A stretch of DNA of 64,000 nucleotides. Origin: Stenotrophomonas rhizophila. Lineage in GTDB: Bacteria; Pseudomonadota; Gammaproteobacteria; Xanthomonadales; Xanthomonadaceae. Made by a program: the position numbers and the translations under genes. This document shows, in pieces, positions 42,122 through 51,489 of the stretch; the stretch's first letter is position 1, and every line of letters begins with the position of its first letter. Below the pieces are notes generated by a model that worked only from the letters and a program-made list of their open reading frames with translations, had not been told where the DNA came from and did not search any database. Location: positions 310,001 to 374,000 of the forward strand of contig NZ_RCDC01000007.1 in assembly GCF_003651185.1 (NCBI RefSeq), written 5' to 3'.

Positions 42122-44428
42122 ATGGATATCTGGAACTGGGTTGAAAAACTGCAGGAAGACCTGCGTCAGGCCGGGCAGGCACAGAACGCCCACCTGCTGA
42201 CCCGCCTTGCCGATGACGTCAGTGAACTGCAGGTCGACCGCGTCGATGCACTGCTGCCCGAAGCGCGCGCGCTGGGCAAGGCACTCGACAATCCCTGGGT
42301 CGACGTCTATGTCGGCCATTGGGCGCTGCGCAACCGCGTCGGCAACCGCATGGAAGGTGAAAGCGCACTGGGCGAGTCGGTGGCGCTGTTCGAGCGCGCA
42401 CACCGTGCCGATACCCTGGACTGCCCACAGTCGATCTGCGTCACCCAGGATCTTGCCGCCTGTTACGGCAACATCGATGGTCCGGGCTGGGTGCCCGAGC
42501 GCATCGAGGTCTGCGACGAGACGCTGGGCCGCATCGACCCAAGCTGGGCCTGCTTCCAGTGCCTGAGCTGCGAGAAGGCGGACGCGCTGCTGGACGACGG
42601 CCGCGGCCAGGACGCGCTGGAGTACCTGCAGGTGCAGGCGGCGGCGATCCAGGCGCGTGGCAAGGAGGTGTTCGACAGCTTCCCGGAAATGCAGATCAAG
42701 ATCCTGCTGGCCAGCGGCCGTGCGGAGGAGGCGCTGGCACTGATCGAGCAGCGCGAGGCCGAAGTGGCTGCTGCAGGCGACTACGAGCCGGCCAACTGCA
42801 CAGTGCCGCGCCGTCTGTCCAAGGCCTGGGCGCTGGCGCAGCTGGGACGTGATGAAGACGCACTGCAGCAGCTGGTGGCATGGAACGAGCTGACGCCGAA
42901 CCACTGGCGGTTGTGGGCCAATACCGCCTCGACACTGTGCAGCCGGGATGGTGCACGCAATACCTGGGATCTGGGGACGCGGTTCAACACGATCATCGAG
43001 CACTTCGCCGCGGTCGGCGCGCATCGCTTGGTGATCGAGATCGCTGCATTGAGCCTGGAACTGGCCCTGCAGCGTGGTGCGCGCTGGGTGGCGCAGCGCC
43101 AGCTCGGTCTGGCCCGGACCCATCTGGCGCAGCTGCGGCAGGATCGTGGCGCTGCCGCGCTGGTGGCCGGCTTGGCCGCACGGATCGAGGCACTGCCGGA
43201 GATGGCACCGCTGCCGGTGCCCGCCGATGAACTGCTGGCATGGCTGCAAGCGCAGGGCGAACAGCACCAGTCGCGCGATCCCGAGCGTGAAGCGCAGTGG
43301 CTGCTGCAGGCGCACGCCGAGCAGCCCGACGACGACGCACTGGCCGAGGTCGCAGCCTCGGCGCTGCACGCCTGCGGCGCTACCACCGAAGCCATGGCGC
43401 TGCTGTGGGACTTCGTGCGCGGCCACGCGCAGGAAGATGGCGCGGCGGCCTACACCCTGATGCGTTGGCTGGCCGAGCAGGGCGATGATGATGGCCTGCG
43501 CCGGCTGGCCGCGACCTATCGCGACAGCGTGCCGGTGTTCGCGCACTGGTGCGAAGTACAGCGTGCACGGCGCGCGTCCGACTGGCCGGCGATGGAACAG
43601 GCCGCGCAGGCGTTGTTGGCGTTGTCGCCGGGCTCGAACGGCGCACGCCGGACGCTTGCCAGCATGTACATGGAGACCGGCCGTTTCAGCGATGCGCAGG
43701 CCTGCTACGCGCAGTTGGTGGAGACGCTGGAGGAGCCGAATGCCGCGCACTGGGACCACATGAGTGCCGCCAGCGCGGCGCGCGACTGGGATGCAGTGCG
43801 CCGCTCGGCGGCCGCGATCGGCATGGAATTGTCCAGCCAGCAGGGCGTGGTCGAAGAGCCCTGGGGCTGGGTGATCATCCGCAGCGAAGACGGCGGCGAG
43901 CCGGTGGAGTACTACGCCCGCCGCAGCGGGCCGGTGACCGCGCGCATCGTCGAGAACGCACCGGCCAACCGCGCGCAGCAGGTGGGTGACTGGGTGGTGT
44001 TCGACGCCGGCCTGGTGCACCCCGCACCAGAAGATGAAGCCGAGCGCGAGCACTTCATTCCGACCTATGCGCAGGTGCACGTGCTGGAGCGGGGTGGATT
44101 CGCCCGCAGCTGGCTGGTCGACGGCGCGCATCCGGGCGAGGCGGCATGGAACGCGCTGGTGGAAGCGGCCGAGGCGCAGGGCTGGAAGGTGTGGTCGCAC
44201 AGCCGTGCGGACTACACCGTGACCGATCCGGATGCCGAAGACGGGGCGCTGCCGGGGCTGCTGTTCACGGTCGCCCAGCCGCAGGATCACGCGCCGCTGG
44301 CACTGCATCGCTTCCTGCAGCAGGCGACGGCGGAGTGGGCGCACCCACACTGCTGGCTGCGCCTGGCCGAGGCCTGCGACCAGGACCGGCAGCCGCATCT
44401 GGATGCGATCGAACGGTACGGGTTGTAG
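42122..44428 (+). CDS. Large TPR-like helical-repeat protein, Hsp90 partner candidate
   Basis: Protein of 768 residues, mostly helical and Ala/Glu/Leu/Trp-rich. Repeats of TPR character are seen, for example AEEALALIEQREAEVAAAG, LSKAWALAQLGRDEDALQQLVAWNELTPNHWRLWANTAS and LASMYMETGRFSDAQACYAQLVETLEEPN. Residues about 570-740 look less repetitive and more beta-like (GWVIIRSEDGGEPVEYYARRSGPVTARIVE); I do not recognise that domain. No signal peptide or membrane helix is seen. Linkage to the Hsp90-like gene, together with TPR proteins being typical Hsp90 co-chaperones in eukaryotes, suggests a co-chaperone or client adaptor, by inference only. AGGAG precedes the ATG. Confidence 0.85.
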   Translation: MDIWNWVEKLQEDLRQAGQAQNAHLLTRLADDVSELQVDRVDALLPEARALGKALDNPWVDVYVGHWALRNRVGNRMEGESALGESVALFERAHRADTLDCPQSICVTQDLAACYGNIDGPGWVPERIEVCDETLGRIDPSWACFQCLSCEKADALLDDGRGQDALEYLQVQAAAIQARGKEVFDSFPEMQIKILLASGRAEEALALIEQREAEVAAAGDYEPANCTVPRRLSKAWALAQLGRDEDALQQLVAWNELTPNHWRLWANTASTLCSRDGARNTWDLGTRFNTIIEHFAAVGAHRLVIEIAALSLELALQRGARWVAQRQLGLARTHLAQLRQDRGAAALVAGLAARIEALPEMAPLPVPADELLAWLQAQGEQHQSRDPEREAQWLLQAHAEQPDDDALAEVAASALHACGATTEAMALLWDFVRGHAQEDGAAAYTLMRWLAEQGDDDGLRRLAATYRDSVPVFAHWCEVQRARRASDWPAMEQAAQALLALSPGSNGARRTLASMYMETGRFSDAQACYAQLVETLEEPNAAHWDHMSAASAARDWDAVRRSAAAIGMELSSQQGVVEEPWGWVIIRSEDGGEPVEYYARRSGPVTARIVENAPANRAQQVGDWVVFDAGLVHPAPEDEAEREHFIPTYAQVHVLERGGFARSWLVDGAHPGEAAWNALVEAAEAQGWKVWSHSRADYTVTDPDAEDGALPGLLFTVAQPQDHAPLALHRFLQQATAEWAHPHCWLRLAEACDQDRQPHLDAIERYGL

Positions 44429-44446
44429 TCAGAGGATAGCGGGTGG

Positions 44447-44467
44447 GTGCCGACCGTTGGTCGGCAC
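44447..44467. repeat. REP-like palindrome, GTGCCGACC variant
   Basis: Perfect palindrome GTGCCGACC-GTT-GGTCGGCAC between the convergent ends of the repeat-protein gene and ypjD. It shares the GTGCCG start and spacing of the SMAG copies but has a different stem; the head is GTGG rather than GTAG. Confidence 0.6.
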
Positions 44468-44471
44468 GCCG

Positions 44472-45266
44472 CTATCGCGTGCGTCCGAACACCAGTTCGA
44501 TCACGAACTGGCTGCCGAAGAACGCCAGCAGCAGCAACGCCATCGCGGTCAGGGTCCAGTGCACCGCCTTCGCGCCGCGCCAGCCGTAACGGCGGCGCCC
44601 GATCAGCAGCGTGCCGAACACGATCCAGGACAGGATGCTGAGCACGGTCTTGTGCACCAGCTTCTGGGCCAGCAGGTCATCGACGAACAGCACGCCGGTG
44701 ACCAGGGTCAGCGTCAACAGCGCAAAGCCGACCGCGATCACCCGGAACAGCAGCGCTTCCAGGTCCGCCAGCGGGGGCAGGGCGCGCAGCCACGGGCGGA
44801 AATCACGGCGGCGCAGGGCGCGTTCCTGCAGCCACAACATGATCGCCAGCAACGCGGCCACGCTCAGGGTGGCGTAGGCGAGCAGCGCCATCCACGCGTG
44901 CGTGGCCAATTGCCAGCCCAGCGGCTTGCTCGGCTCGTGGCCGTAGGCGTGATAGATCCACAGCACTACGGCGGCCATCGGGAACACCAGCACGCCAAGC
45001 GCCGCCATGCGCCCGCGCGCGGCGACCAGCGAGGTCAGCCACGCCATGCCCAGCCCGACCAGCGACAGGGCGGCGAAGAAGTGCATGTCCGGGCCGCCGC
45101 TGGTACGCATCGCCACCAGCACGTGATAGCCGCCGTGCAGCAGCATCGCCGGCAGCGCCGGCCACAGCCAGGCCGGGGAGGTCACCGCATCATCGCGGAC
45201 GACCGCGCGCACCAGCAGGCCGGTGGCGGTCAGGTACAGCAGGGTCGCGATGAGAACGATTGTCAT
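44472..45266 (-). CDS. ypjD: Inner membrane protein YpjD, cytochrome c assembly family
   Basis: Protein of 264 residues with about eight transmembrane helices. The WxWxHA-type features of CcsA/CcmC relatives appear as HAWMALLAYATLS and LVHKTVLSILSWIVFG, with conserved His residues in helices. E. coli YpjD is encoded next to ffh in the same divergent arrangement seen here. The exact function is unclear; a role in heme or cytochrome c assembly is inferred from the family. Confidence 0.88.
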   Translation of the reverse strand: MTIVLIATLLYLTATGLLVRAVVRDDAVTSPAWLWPALPAMLLHGGYHVLVAMRTSGGPDMHFFAALSLVGLGMAWLTSLVAARGRMAALGVLVFPMAAVVLWIYHAYGHEPSKPLGWQLATHAWMALLAYATLSVAALLAIMLWLQERALRRRDFRPWLRALPPLADLEALLFRVIAVGFALLTLTLVTGVLFVDDLLAQKLVHKTVLSILSWIVFGTLLIGRRRYGWRGAKAVHWTLTAMALLLLAFFGSQFVIELVFGRTR

Positions 45267-45351
45267 CGTGTCAGTTTCGCATACCCCCGGGGTGCTGGCG
45301 ATGCCCGCAGCGCCGCCGCCGGGGCCGGTCCGGGAGCCGGGGCGGAACCGT

Positions 45352-45357
45352 TATACT
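45352..45357 (+). promoter_or_regulatory. Possible -10 element for ffh
   Basis: TATACT lies 39 bases before the ffh ATG in the divergent gap with ypjD. No convincing -35 is present at the right distance. Confidence 0.35.
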
Positions 45358-45396
45358 GGCGGTCTCATTGTCTTTTGTTCTGAACAGGTCGCTTCC

Positions 45397-46776
45397 ATGT
45401 TCGAGTCCCTGACCCAGCGCCTCTCCGGCACCATCGAGCGGCTGCGTGGCCGCGGTCGCCTGACCGAGGAAAACATCCGCGAGGCCACCCGCGAAGTCCG
45501 CATCGCGCTGCTTGAAGCCGACGTGGCGCTGCCGGTGGTGCAGGCGCTGGTCGAACGTATCAAGGTGCGTGCGGTGGGCCAGGAAGTGCTCAAGTCGCTG
45601 ACGCCCGGCCAGGCGCTGATCAAGGTCGTGCGCGACGAGCTGACCGCGGTCATGGGCTCGGCCGCCTCGGACCTGAACCTCAACGTGCCGGCGCCGGCGA
45701 TCATCCTGATGGCCGGCCTGCAGGGTGCGGGCAAGACCACCACGGTGGGCAAGCTGGCCAAGCACCTCAAGGAAAAGCGCAAGAAGAAGGTGATGGTGGT
45801 CTCGGCCGACGTCTATCGTCCGGCCGCGATCGAGCAGCTCAAGACCCTGGCCGACCAGGTCGGCGTGCTGTTCTTCCCGTCCACCGCCGACCAGAAGCCG
45901 GAAGCCATCGTTCGTGCTGCGATCGATGATGCGCGCAAGTCGTTCGTGGATGTGCTGATCGTCGATACCGCCGGTCGCCTGGCCATCGACGAAGCGATGA
46001 TGGCCGAGATCAAGGCGCTGCACGCCGCGGTCAACCCCGCTGAAACGCTGTTCGTGGTCGATGCCATGACCGGCCAGGATGCCGCCAATACCGCCAAGGC
46101 CTTCGGCGATGCGCTGCCGCTGACCGGCGTGGTGCTGACCAAGACCGACGGTGACGCCCGCGGCGGTGCCGCGCTGAGCGTGCGCTACATCACCGGCAAG
46201 CCGATCAAGTTCGTCGGTGTGAGCGAGAAGCCGGACGGCCTGGACGTGTTCCATCCGGACCGTATCGCCAGCCGCATCCTGGACATGGGTGACGTGCTGT
46301 CGCTGGTGGAGCAGGTCGAGCAGCAGGTCGACAAGGACAAGGCCCAGAAGCTGGCCGAGAAGGTCGCCAAGGGCAAGAAGTTCGATCTGAACGACATGCG
46401 CGACCAGCTGGAGCAGATGCAGAACATGGGCGGCATCGGCGGCCTGATGGACAAGCTGCCGGGCCTGGGCCAGATCCCGGAGCACCTCAAGCAGCAGGTC
46501 AGCCAGGGCAAGGAAGTGCCGCGCATGATCGCGATCATCAACTCGATGACCAAGAAAGAGCGCCGCAACCCGGGCCTGCTCAACGGCTCGCGCCGTGCCC
46601 GTATCGCGCGCGGTTCCGGCCTGACCCCGGCCGACGTCAACAAGCTCATGAAGCAGTTCCAGCAGATGGAAAAGATGATGAGCAAGATGGCCGGCGGCGG
46701 CATGAAGGGCATGATGCGCAGCATGAAGGGGATGATGGGCGCCATGGGCGGCCGCGGCGGCATGCCGTTCCGCTGA
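45397..46776 (+). CDS. ffh: Signal recognition particle protein Ffh
   Basis: Protein of 459 residues. The N and G domains carry [15 protein letters not shown] (P-loop), [17 protein letters not shown] and [14 protein letters not shown]. The C-terminal M domain is Met-rich ([28 protein letters not shown]), the signal-sequence and 4.5S RNA binding part. It targets nascent membrane proteins to the translocon via FtsY. The ATG at 45397 gives the standard start [10 protein letters not shown]. Confidence 0.98.
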   Translation: MFESLTQRLSGTIERLRGRGRLTEENIREATREVRIALLEADVALPVVQALVERIKVRAVGQEVLKSLTPGQALIKVVRDELTAVMGSAASDLNLNVPAPAIILMAGLQGAGKTTTVGKLAKHLKEKRKKKVMVVSADVYRPAAIEQLKTLADQVGVLFFPSTADQKPEAIVRAAIDDARKSFVDVLIVDTAGRLAIDEAMMAEIKALHAAVNPAETLFVVDAMTGQDAANTAKAFGDALPLTGVVLTKTDGDARGGAALSVRYITGKPIKFVGVSEKPDGLDVFHPDRIASRILDMGDVLSLVEQVEQQVDKDKAQKLAEKVAKGKKFDLNDMRDQLEQMQNMGGIGGLMDKLPGLGQIPEHLKQQVSQGKEVPRMIAIINSMTKKERRNPGLLNGSRRARIARGSGLTPADVNKLMKQFQQMEKMMSKMAGGGMKGMMRSMKGMMGAMGGRGGMPFR

Positions 46777-46852
46777 GTCCTGCGCACGTGCATTCCGGGC
46801 AGGGGCGGTGCAGCGTATGCTGGCACCGTCTCCTTCCACAGGTGCGCCGCGC

Positions 46853-47929
46853 GTGAATGGTTCCCCGCTTCTCGAACGCGCCGACAACTTCTGTCGGCGT
46901 TTTGCATTGCAGGCCCCGATCCTGCTCGCACCGATGGCTGGGGCCTGCCCCGTGCCGCTCTCGGCCGCGCTGGCCAACGCGGGCAGCATGGGCGCGATGG
47001 GCGCGGTGCTGTCCCAGCCGCAGGACATCGTGGCGTGGATGACCGATTTTCGCGCGCAGTCCGCCGGGCCGGCGCAGGTCAACGTCTGGATACCCGACCC
47101 GCTGCCGTCGCGCGATGCCGATGCTGAAGCGGCGACACGCCGCTTCCTGGCGCAGTGGGGCCCGGAAGTGCCGGCCAGCGCTGCCGATGCCGGGCCGGCC
47201 GATGTCGACGCGCAGTTCGATGCCTTGATCGAGGCGCGCCCGGCGGTGGCCTCCACCATCATGGGCGTGTTTTCTCCGGCACAGGTGCAGCGCCTCAAAG
47301 ACGTGGGCATTGCCTGGATCGCCTGTGCGACCACCTTGGCCGAAGCGCGGGCCGCGCAGGCGGCCGGTGCCGATGCGGTGGTCGCGCAGGGGTTCGAGGC
47401 GGGCGGCCATCGTGGTGCGTTCGATCCGGACGCGGCCGAGCGGCAGCTGGTCGGATTGTTCGCGCTGCTGCCGCGGCTGGCCGATCATCTGGATATCCCG
47501 GTCATCGCGGCCGGTGGCATCGCCGATGGGCGCGGCATCGCAGCAGCCCTGACGCTGGGGGCGAGTGCGGTGCAGGTGGGCACCGCGTTCCTGCGCACCC
47601 CGGAGTGCCATCTGAATCCGGCATGGTCACAGGCCTTGGCCAGTGCCGAACCGGAAGACACCTGGCCGACGCGCGCCTTCAGTGGTCGCCTCGGCCGTGG
47701 CCTGGCCACCGCGTATGTGCGCGCCGCGGCGTCTGCTGATGCACCACCGCCGCGGCCGTATCCGGTGCAGCGTGGACTGACCGCGCCGATGCGCGCGCAG
47801 GCGGGCCGCGACAACGCGCTGGATGCGATGCAGGCCTGGGCGGGGCAGTCCGCGTGGATGGCCCCGGCGCGCCCGGCGGCCGAGGTGCTGCAGCAGATGT
47901 GGGCCGATGCGAAGGCGTTGCTCGGATGA
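46853..47929 (+). CDS. Nitronate monooxygenase-like flavoprotein
   Basis: Protein of about 358 residues, NPD/2-nitropropane dioxygenase family TIM barrel. [11 protein letters not shown] at the start, [13 protein letters not shown] (the His of class I nitronate monooxygenases) and [35 protein letters not shown] (FMN phosphate site) are seen. It oxidises nitronates with FMN, or a related substrate. Start is uncertain: GTG at 46853 gives [13 protein letters not shown], but in-frame starts at 46808 or 46817 are possible. It overlaps the next gene (ATGA). Confidence 0.88.
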   Translation: MNGSPLLERADNFCRRFALQAPILLAPMAGACPVPLSAALANAGSMGAMGAVLSQPQDIVAWMTDFRAQSAGPAQVNVWIPDPLPSRDADAEAATRRFLAQWGPEVPASAADAGPADVDAQFDALIEARPAVASTIMGVFSPAQVQRLKDVGIAWIACATTLAEARAAQAAGADAVVAQGFEAGGHRGAFDPDAAERQLVGLFALLPRLADHLDIPVIAAGGIADGRGIAAALTLGASAVQVGTAFLRTPECHLNPAWSQALASAEPEDTWPTRAFSGRLGRGLATAYVRAAASADAPPPRPYPVQRGLTAPMRAQAGRDNALDAMQAWAGQSAWMAPARPAAEVLQQMWADAKALLG

Positions 47930-48714
47930 GGCTGTACTGCAATGGCCGCGTTGCCAGCGCCGATGATCTGGCCGGCGCACTGACCAACTACGGTCATTTC
48001 ACCTCGCTGCAGGTGCGCAATGGCGCGGTGCAGGGGCTGGATCTGCATCTGCAGCGTCTGCAGGAGGGCACGGTGGAGCTGTTCGGCACCGCACTGGATC
48101 CGCTGCAGGTGCGCGCCTGGATGCACGCCGCGCTGCAGGCCGAAGGTGGGCTCGATGCCTCGCTGCGGGTGACCGTGTTTTCACGGCAGTTCGATTTCCG
48201 GCAGCCGCTGCAGCCGGTCGCCGTCGATGTGCTGGTCGCCGCCGCGCCACCGGTCGATCTGCCGGTGATAGCGCGGCGGCTGCGGACGGTGCGCTACCAG
48301 CGTGAGCTGCCGCACGTGAAGCACGTCGGCACGTTCGCGCTGTTCCAGCAGCGCCGCGAGGCCTTGCTGGCCGGGGTGGATGACGCGCTGTTCGTCGGCG
48401 ACGACGGCCTGGTCAGCGAAGGCACCACCTGGAACATCGCCTTCGCCTCGGGTGACACGTTGATCTGGCCGCACGCGCCGGCGCTGCGCGGTACCCAGGA
48501 GCGCCTGCTGCAGGCCGGGTGGGGCAGTGATCAGCAGGCGCGGCCGGTCGCGCTGGCGGACCTGGCCGGGTTCGATGCGGCCATCGCCTGCAACGCAGCC
48601 GGCATCTGGCCGATCGCGGTGATCGATGGGGGCGTACTGACCAACTCGGCGGCGTTGTGCGCCAAGGCCCGGCAGGTGCTGGCGGCCGCGCCCTGGCAGC
48701 CGTTGGTGGCCTGA
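47926..48714 (+). CDS. Class IV aminotransferase-fold protein, PabC-like
   Basis: Protein of 262 residues of the branched-chain aminotransferase/4-amino-4-deoxychorismate lyase fold. [25 protein letters not shown] and the PLP-Lys region [19 protein letters not shown], then [22 protein letters not shown], match class IV. The reaction cannot be assigned; PabC-like lyase or a D-amino acid/branched-chain aminotransferase are both open. The start is set by the ATGA overlap with the upstream flavoprotein gene. Confidence 0.85.
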   Translation: MRLYCNGRVASADDLAGALTNYGHFTSLQVRNGAVQGLDLHLQRLQEGTVELFGTALDPLQVRAWMHAALQAEGGLDASLRVTVFSRQFDFRQPLQPVAVDVLVAAAPPVDLPVIARRLRTVRYQRELPHVKHVGTFALFQQRREALLAGVDDALFVGDDGLVSEGTTWNIAFASGDTLIWPHAPALRGTQERLLQAGWGSDQQARPVALADLAGFDAAIACNAAGIWPIAVIDGGVLTNSAALCAKARQVLAAAPWQPLVA

Positions 48715-48761
48715 ACCGCCTGATCTGCAGGCCCTGTTCAGCTTTCCCGGTCTTCACAGGC

Positions 48762-48790
48762 TTGGAATGACCGGAGGCCGCCGCTATAAT
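48762..48790 (+). promoter_or_regulatory. Sigma-70 promoter for rpsP-rimM-trmD
   Basis: TTGGAA (48762-48767) and a perfect TATAAT (48785-48790) are 17 bases apart, 52 bases ahead of the rpsP ATG. It is the best promoter match seen in the window. Confidence 0.85.
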
Positions 48791-48841
48791 CGCCGGCTTA
48801 CCGCGCCATCCTGGCGACTGGGCAATTGAGGAAACAACACC

Positions 48842-49102
48842 ATGGTCAAGATTCGACTGACCCGCGGCGGCGCCAAGAAGCGTCCGTTCTACCACATCAT
48901 CGTGACCGATTCGCGCAGCGCCCGTGATGGCCGCAACATCGAGCGCGTCGGTTACTACAACCCGGTTGCCCAGGGTGCCGAGTCCCGCATCGTGCTGGAC
49001 CTGCCGCTGGTCGACAAGTGGGTCGCCAACGGCGCCCAGATGACCGACAAGGTTCGCAACCTGTACAAGGAAGCGACCAAGGCCCAGGCCTCCGCGGCCT
49101 GA
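48842..49102 (+). CDS. rpsP: 30S ribosomal protein S16
   Basis: Protein of 86 residues starting [41 protein letters not shown], a complete S16 signature. It is a small-subunit protein binding 16S rRNA. It opens the conserved rpsP-rimM-trmD-rplS cluster. GAGGA precedes the ATG. Confidence 0.98.
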   Translation: MVKIRLTRGGAKKRPFYHIIVTDSRSARDGRNIERVGYYNPVAQGAESRIVLDLPLVDKWVANGAQMTDKVRNLYKEATKAQASAA

Positions 49103-49144
49103 TCCTGAAGGGCCGCGCCTGCCGCGGCCCATCGGTCTATACAG

Positions 49145-49657
49145 ATGAAAGATACCGAGCGCCGCATCCTGCTGGGCAGGATTGTCGGCGCTTTTGGTGT
49201 GCGAGGCGAGATCAAGCTCGAGTCCTGGACCGAGCCGCGTACCGCCATTTTCCACTATCAGCCCTGGATCCTGCGGACCCCCGCCGGCCAGGAGAGCACG
49301 CTCACCGGTGCACGCGGACGTCAGTCCGGCAAGCATCTGGTCGCCGTGTTTCCCGATATCACCGACCGCGATGTGGTCGAGGCGATGTACGGGACCGAAG
49401 TCTATGTCGCGCGCAGCGCGCTGCCGCCCCCGAAGCCCGATGAGTATTACTGGGTCGATCTGGAGGGCTTGCAGGTGCGTACCGTTGAAGGTGTCGAACT
49501 TGGGCGGGCGTCACACCTGTTCTCGACCGGCTCCAACGACGTGCTCGTGGTGCAGGGGGATCGTGAGCGGATGATTCCGTTCGTGCAGCCCGAATTCGTC
49601 GTCTCGGTGGATTTCGAGGCCAACCTGATCGTGGTCGACTGGGATCCGGAGTTCTAG
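49145..49657 (+). CDS. rimM: Ribosome maturation factor RimM
   Basis: Protein of 170 residues. The N-terminal RimM domain begins [26 protein letters not shown], and the C-terminal PRC barrel runs from about residue 96 ([39 protein letters not shown]) to the end. It binds S19 and helps 30S head assembly. It lies 5 bases before trmD. Confidence 0.96.
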   Translation: MKDTERRILLGRIVGAFGVRGEIKLESWTEPRTAIFHYQPWILRTPAGQESTLTGARGRQSGKHLVAVFPDITDRDVVEAMYGTEVYVARSALPPPKPDEYYWVDLEGLQVRTVEGVELGRASHLFSTGSNDVLVVQGDRERMIPFVQPEFVVSVDFEANLIVVDWDPEF

Positions 49658-49662
49658 GCCGG

Positions 49663-50421
49663 ATGCGTATCGACGTCGTCACGTTGTTCCCCGAGTTCAT
49701 GGCGCAGTCGGCCGCGCTGGGCGTGGTCGGCCGTGCTGCCGAGCGCGGTCTGCTGGACCTGCACGGCTGGAATCCGCGTGACTATGCCGAAGGCAATTAC
49801 CGCCGGGTGGACGACCGTCCATTCGGGGGTGGGCCGGGCATGGTCATGCTGATCGAGCCGCTGCGGGCCTGTCTGGCGGCCGCGAAAGCTGCCGATCCGG
49901 CGCCCGCGCCGGTGATCTACCTCAGCCCGCAGGGCAGGCCGCTGACCCAGGCCAAGGTCCGGGAGCTGGCGGCACTGCCGCGCATGATCCTGCTCTGCGG
50001 CCGCTATGAGGGCATTGACGAGCGCTTCCTCGATGCCGAGGTCACCGAGGAAATTTCCCTCGGCGATTACGTTCTGTCCGGCGGTGAGCTGGGCGCGGCG
50101 GTGATCGTCGATGCGGTGACCCGCCTGCAGAACGGGGCCCTCGGCGATGCCGAATCGGCCGCGCAGGACAGTTTCGAAGGCCCGCAGGGGCTGCTGGACT
50201 GCCCGCATTACAGCCATCCGGCCCAGCATGAATGGGGCACTGTCCCGGACGTGCTGCGCTCGGGCAACCATGCCGCCATCGCCCGCTGGCGCCGGCAGCA
50301 GTCGTTGCTGCGCACGGCGCTGCGGCGGCCGGATCTGCTCGACGAAGGCCAGTTGTCCAAGGCCGACCGCGTCCTGCTGGAGCAGGCACGGCAGGCCGTT
50401 GCCAAGGATCCAACCCCCTAG
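49663..50421 (+). CDS. trmD: tRNA (guanine-N1)-methyltransferase
   Basis: Protein of 252 residues, a SPOUT (trefoil-knot) methylase. The start [45 protein letters not shown] and the knot [21 protein letters not shown] are all diagnostic. It methylates G37 of tRNAs using S-adenosylmethionine. It follows rimM by 5 bases and precedes rplS by 155. Confidence 0.97.
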   Translation: MRIDVVTLFPEFMAQSAALGVVGRAAERGLLDLHGWNPRDYAEGNYRRVDDRPFGGGPGMVMLIEPLRACLAAAKAADPAPAPVIYLSPQGRPLTQAKVRELAALPRMILLCGRYEGIDERFLDAEVTEEISLGDYVLSGGELGAAVIVDAVTRLQNGALGDAESAAQDSFEGPQGLLDCPHYSHPAQHEWGTVPDVLRSGNHAAIARWRRQQSLLRTALRRPDLLDEGQLSKADRVLLEQARQAVAKDPTP

Positions 50422-50441
50422 CGCGGGGGCGGGATCTTGTT

Positions 50442-50447
50442 TACAAT
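50442..50447 (+). promoter_or_regulatory. Possible -10 for rplS leader
   Basis: TACAAT in the 155-base trmD-rplS gap, with no convincing -35. The gap also holds GGGG...CCCC pairing and a TGTCG-AA-CGACA palindrome (50537-50548), so a structured leader is possible. Confidence 0.35.
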
Positions 50448-50576
50448 TCGGGATTGCCATCGGCCTTTTGGGGCTCGTTGGCAGGAACCCCTACAAAAAA
50501 CGTGCAGCACAGTCCGGTGACTGCATGAGCCCACGTTGTCGAACGACACGATCACCCGAACATTATCGGTGCACCC

Positions 50577-50984
50577 ATGAGCAAGCTGAACAAATCCATC
50601 CTCTCGGACTTCGAATCCGCCCAGATCACCCGCGAGCTGCCGAAGTTCAGCCAGGGTGACACCGTCGTCGTCAACGTGAAGGTGAAGGAAGGCAACCGTG
50701 AGCGCGTGCAGGCTTACGAAGGCGTCGTCATCGGCACCAAGAACGCCGGCCTGAACTCCGCGTTCACCGTCCGCAAGATCTCGCACGGCTACGGCGTCGA
50801 GCGCGTCTTCCAGACCCACAGCGCCATCATCGACTCGGTCGAAGTGAAGCGTCGTGGTAAGGTCCGCGCCGGCAAGCTGTACTACCTGCGTGGTCTGGAA
50901 GGCAAGGCTGCCCGCATCAAGGAAGATCTGGCTGCTGCTGCGCAGGCCAAGGCCGCGCGCCTGGCTGCCAAGGCTGCCCAGTAA
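50577..50984 (+). CDS. rplS: 50S ribosomal protein L19
   Basis: Protein of 135 residues. [51 protein letters not shown] and [27 protein letters not shown] are the L19 blocks. It lies at the subunit interface. The C-terminal Ala/Lys tail is typical of this group. It ends the rpsP cluster and is followed by a terminator. Confidence 0.98.
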   Translation: MSKLNKSILSDFESAQITRELPKFSQGDTVVVNVKVKEGNRERVQAYEGVVIGTKNAGLNSAFTVRKISHGYGVERVFQTHSAIIDSVEVKRRGKVRAGKLYYLRGLEGKAARIKEDLAAAAQAKAARLAAKAAQ

Positions 50985-51013
50985 TTCCCGGCCGACAACG
51001 TTGGTTGTCGCCT

Positions 51014-51041
51014 CAAACGGCCACCTTCGGGTGGCCGTTTG
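51014..51041. terminator. Terminator after rplS
   Basis: CAAACGGCCACC-TTCG-GGTGGCCGTTTG, 29 bases past the rplS stop. The stem is strong; the T-run is short. Confidence 0.8.
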
Positions 51042-51111
51042 CGTTTGTGGCCTGCATCGCGGGCTGACGCTGTTTTTTTGCTGGCTTTCCCTTCCTGCTG
51101 AAGAGACCGAG

Positions 51112-51489
51112 ATGGACCGTTATCCCGCCGATGTTCGTCACGCGTTGCAGGCCATGGCCGACGCCAACGTGCCCGCCGGCATGCGCGCACCGCCGATGCA
51201 TCGGCTGTTGTGGCGCATGGGGCTGCGCGTGCCGCCACCGCTGCTCGCCAGCTTCAGTGCCAACCTGTTCGTGATGGGTGGGCTGTTTGGCGTGTTGTGG
51301 GGCGTGTTGTGGCGCGCCTTGATGTGGCTGGTCCTGGACCTTGGCTCGCTCACGCTCGGCATCACCGTTGGCAGTGCTGTCATGGCCGGGCTGTTGTTCG
51401 GCGTGATGATGGCGCTGCTGATGCGCTACCAGCGCCGGCGCTACCAACTGCCTGCCTGGAAGACCCTGCTGCAGGGGCGCGTGGCTTAA
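51112..51489 (+). CDS. Small membrane protein, DUF6404-like
   Basis: Protein of 125 residues starting MDRYPADVRHALQAMADANV. A soluble N-terminal helix-rich part is followed by two hydrophobic segments (about residues 44-72, ANLFVMGGLFGVLWGVLWRALMWL, and 75-103, LTLGITVGSAVMAGLLFGVMMALLM) and a basic C-terminus. It resembles proteins labelled DUF6404 in Xanthomonadaceae, of unknown role. Its stop overlaps the stop of the convergent MATE gene by four bases. Confidence 0.7.
   Translation: MDRYPADVRHALQAMADANVPAGMRAPPMHRLLWRMGLRVPPPLLASFSANLFVMGGLFGVLWGVLWRALMWLVLDLGSLTLGITVGSAVMAGLLFGVMMALLMRYQRRRYQLPAWKTLLQGRVA

Noticed and set aside
41858..44398. An 846-residue minus-strand open frame over the TPR-like gene
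   Set aside because: Antisense to a plus-strand gene with AGGAG site and TPR-like repeats; no motif in the minus frame.
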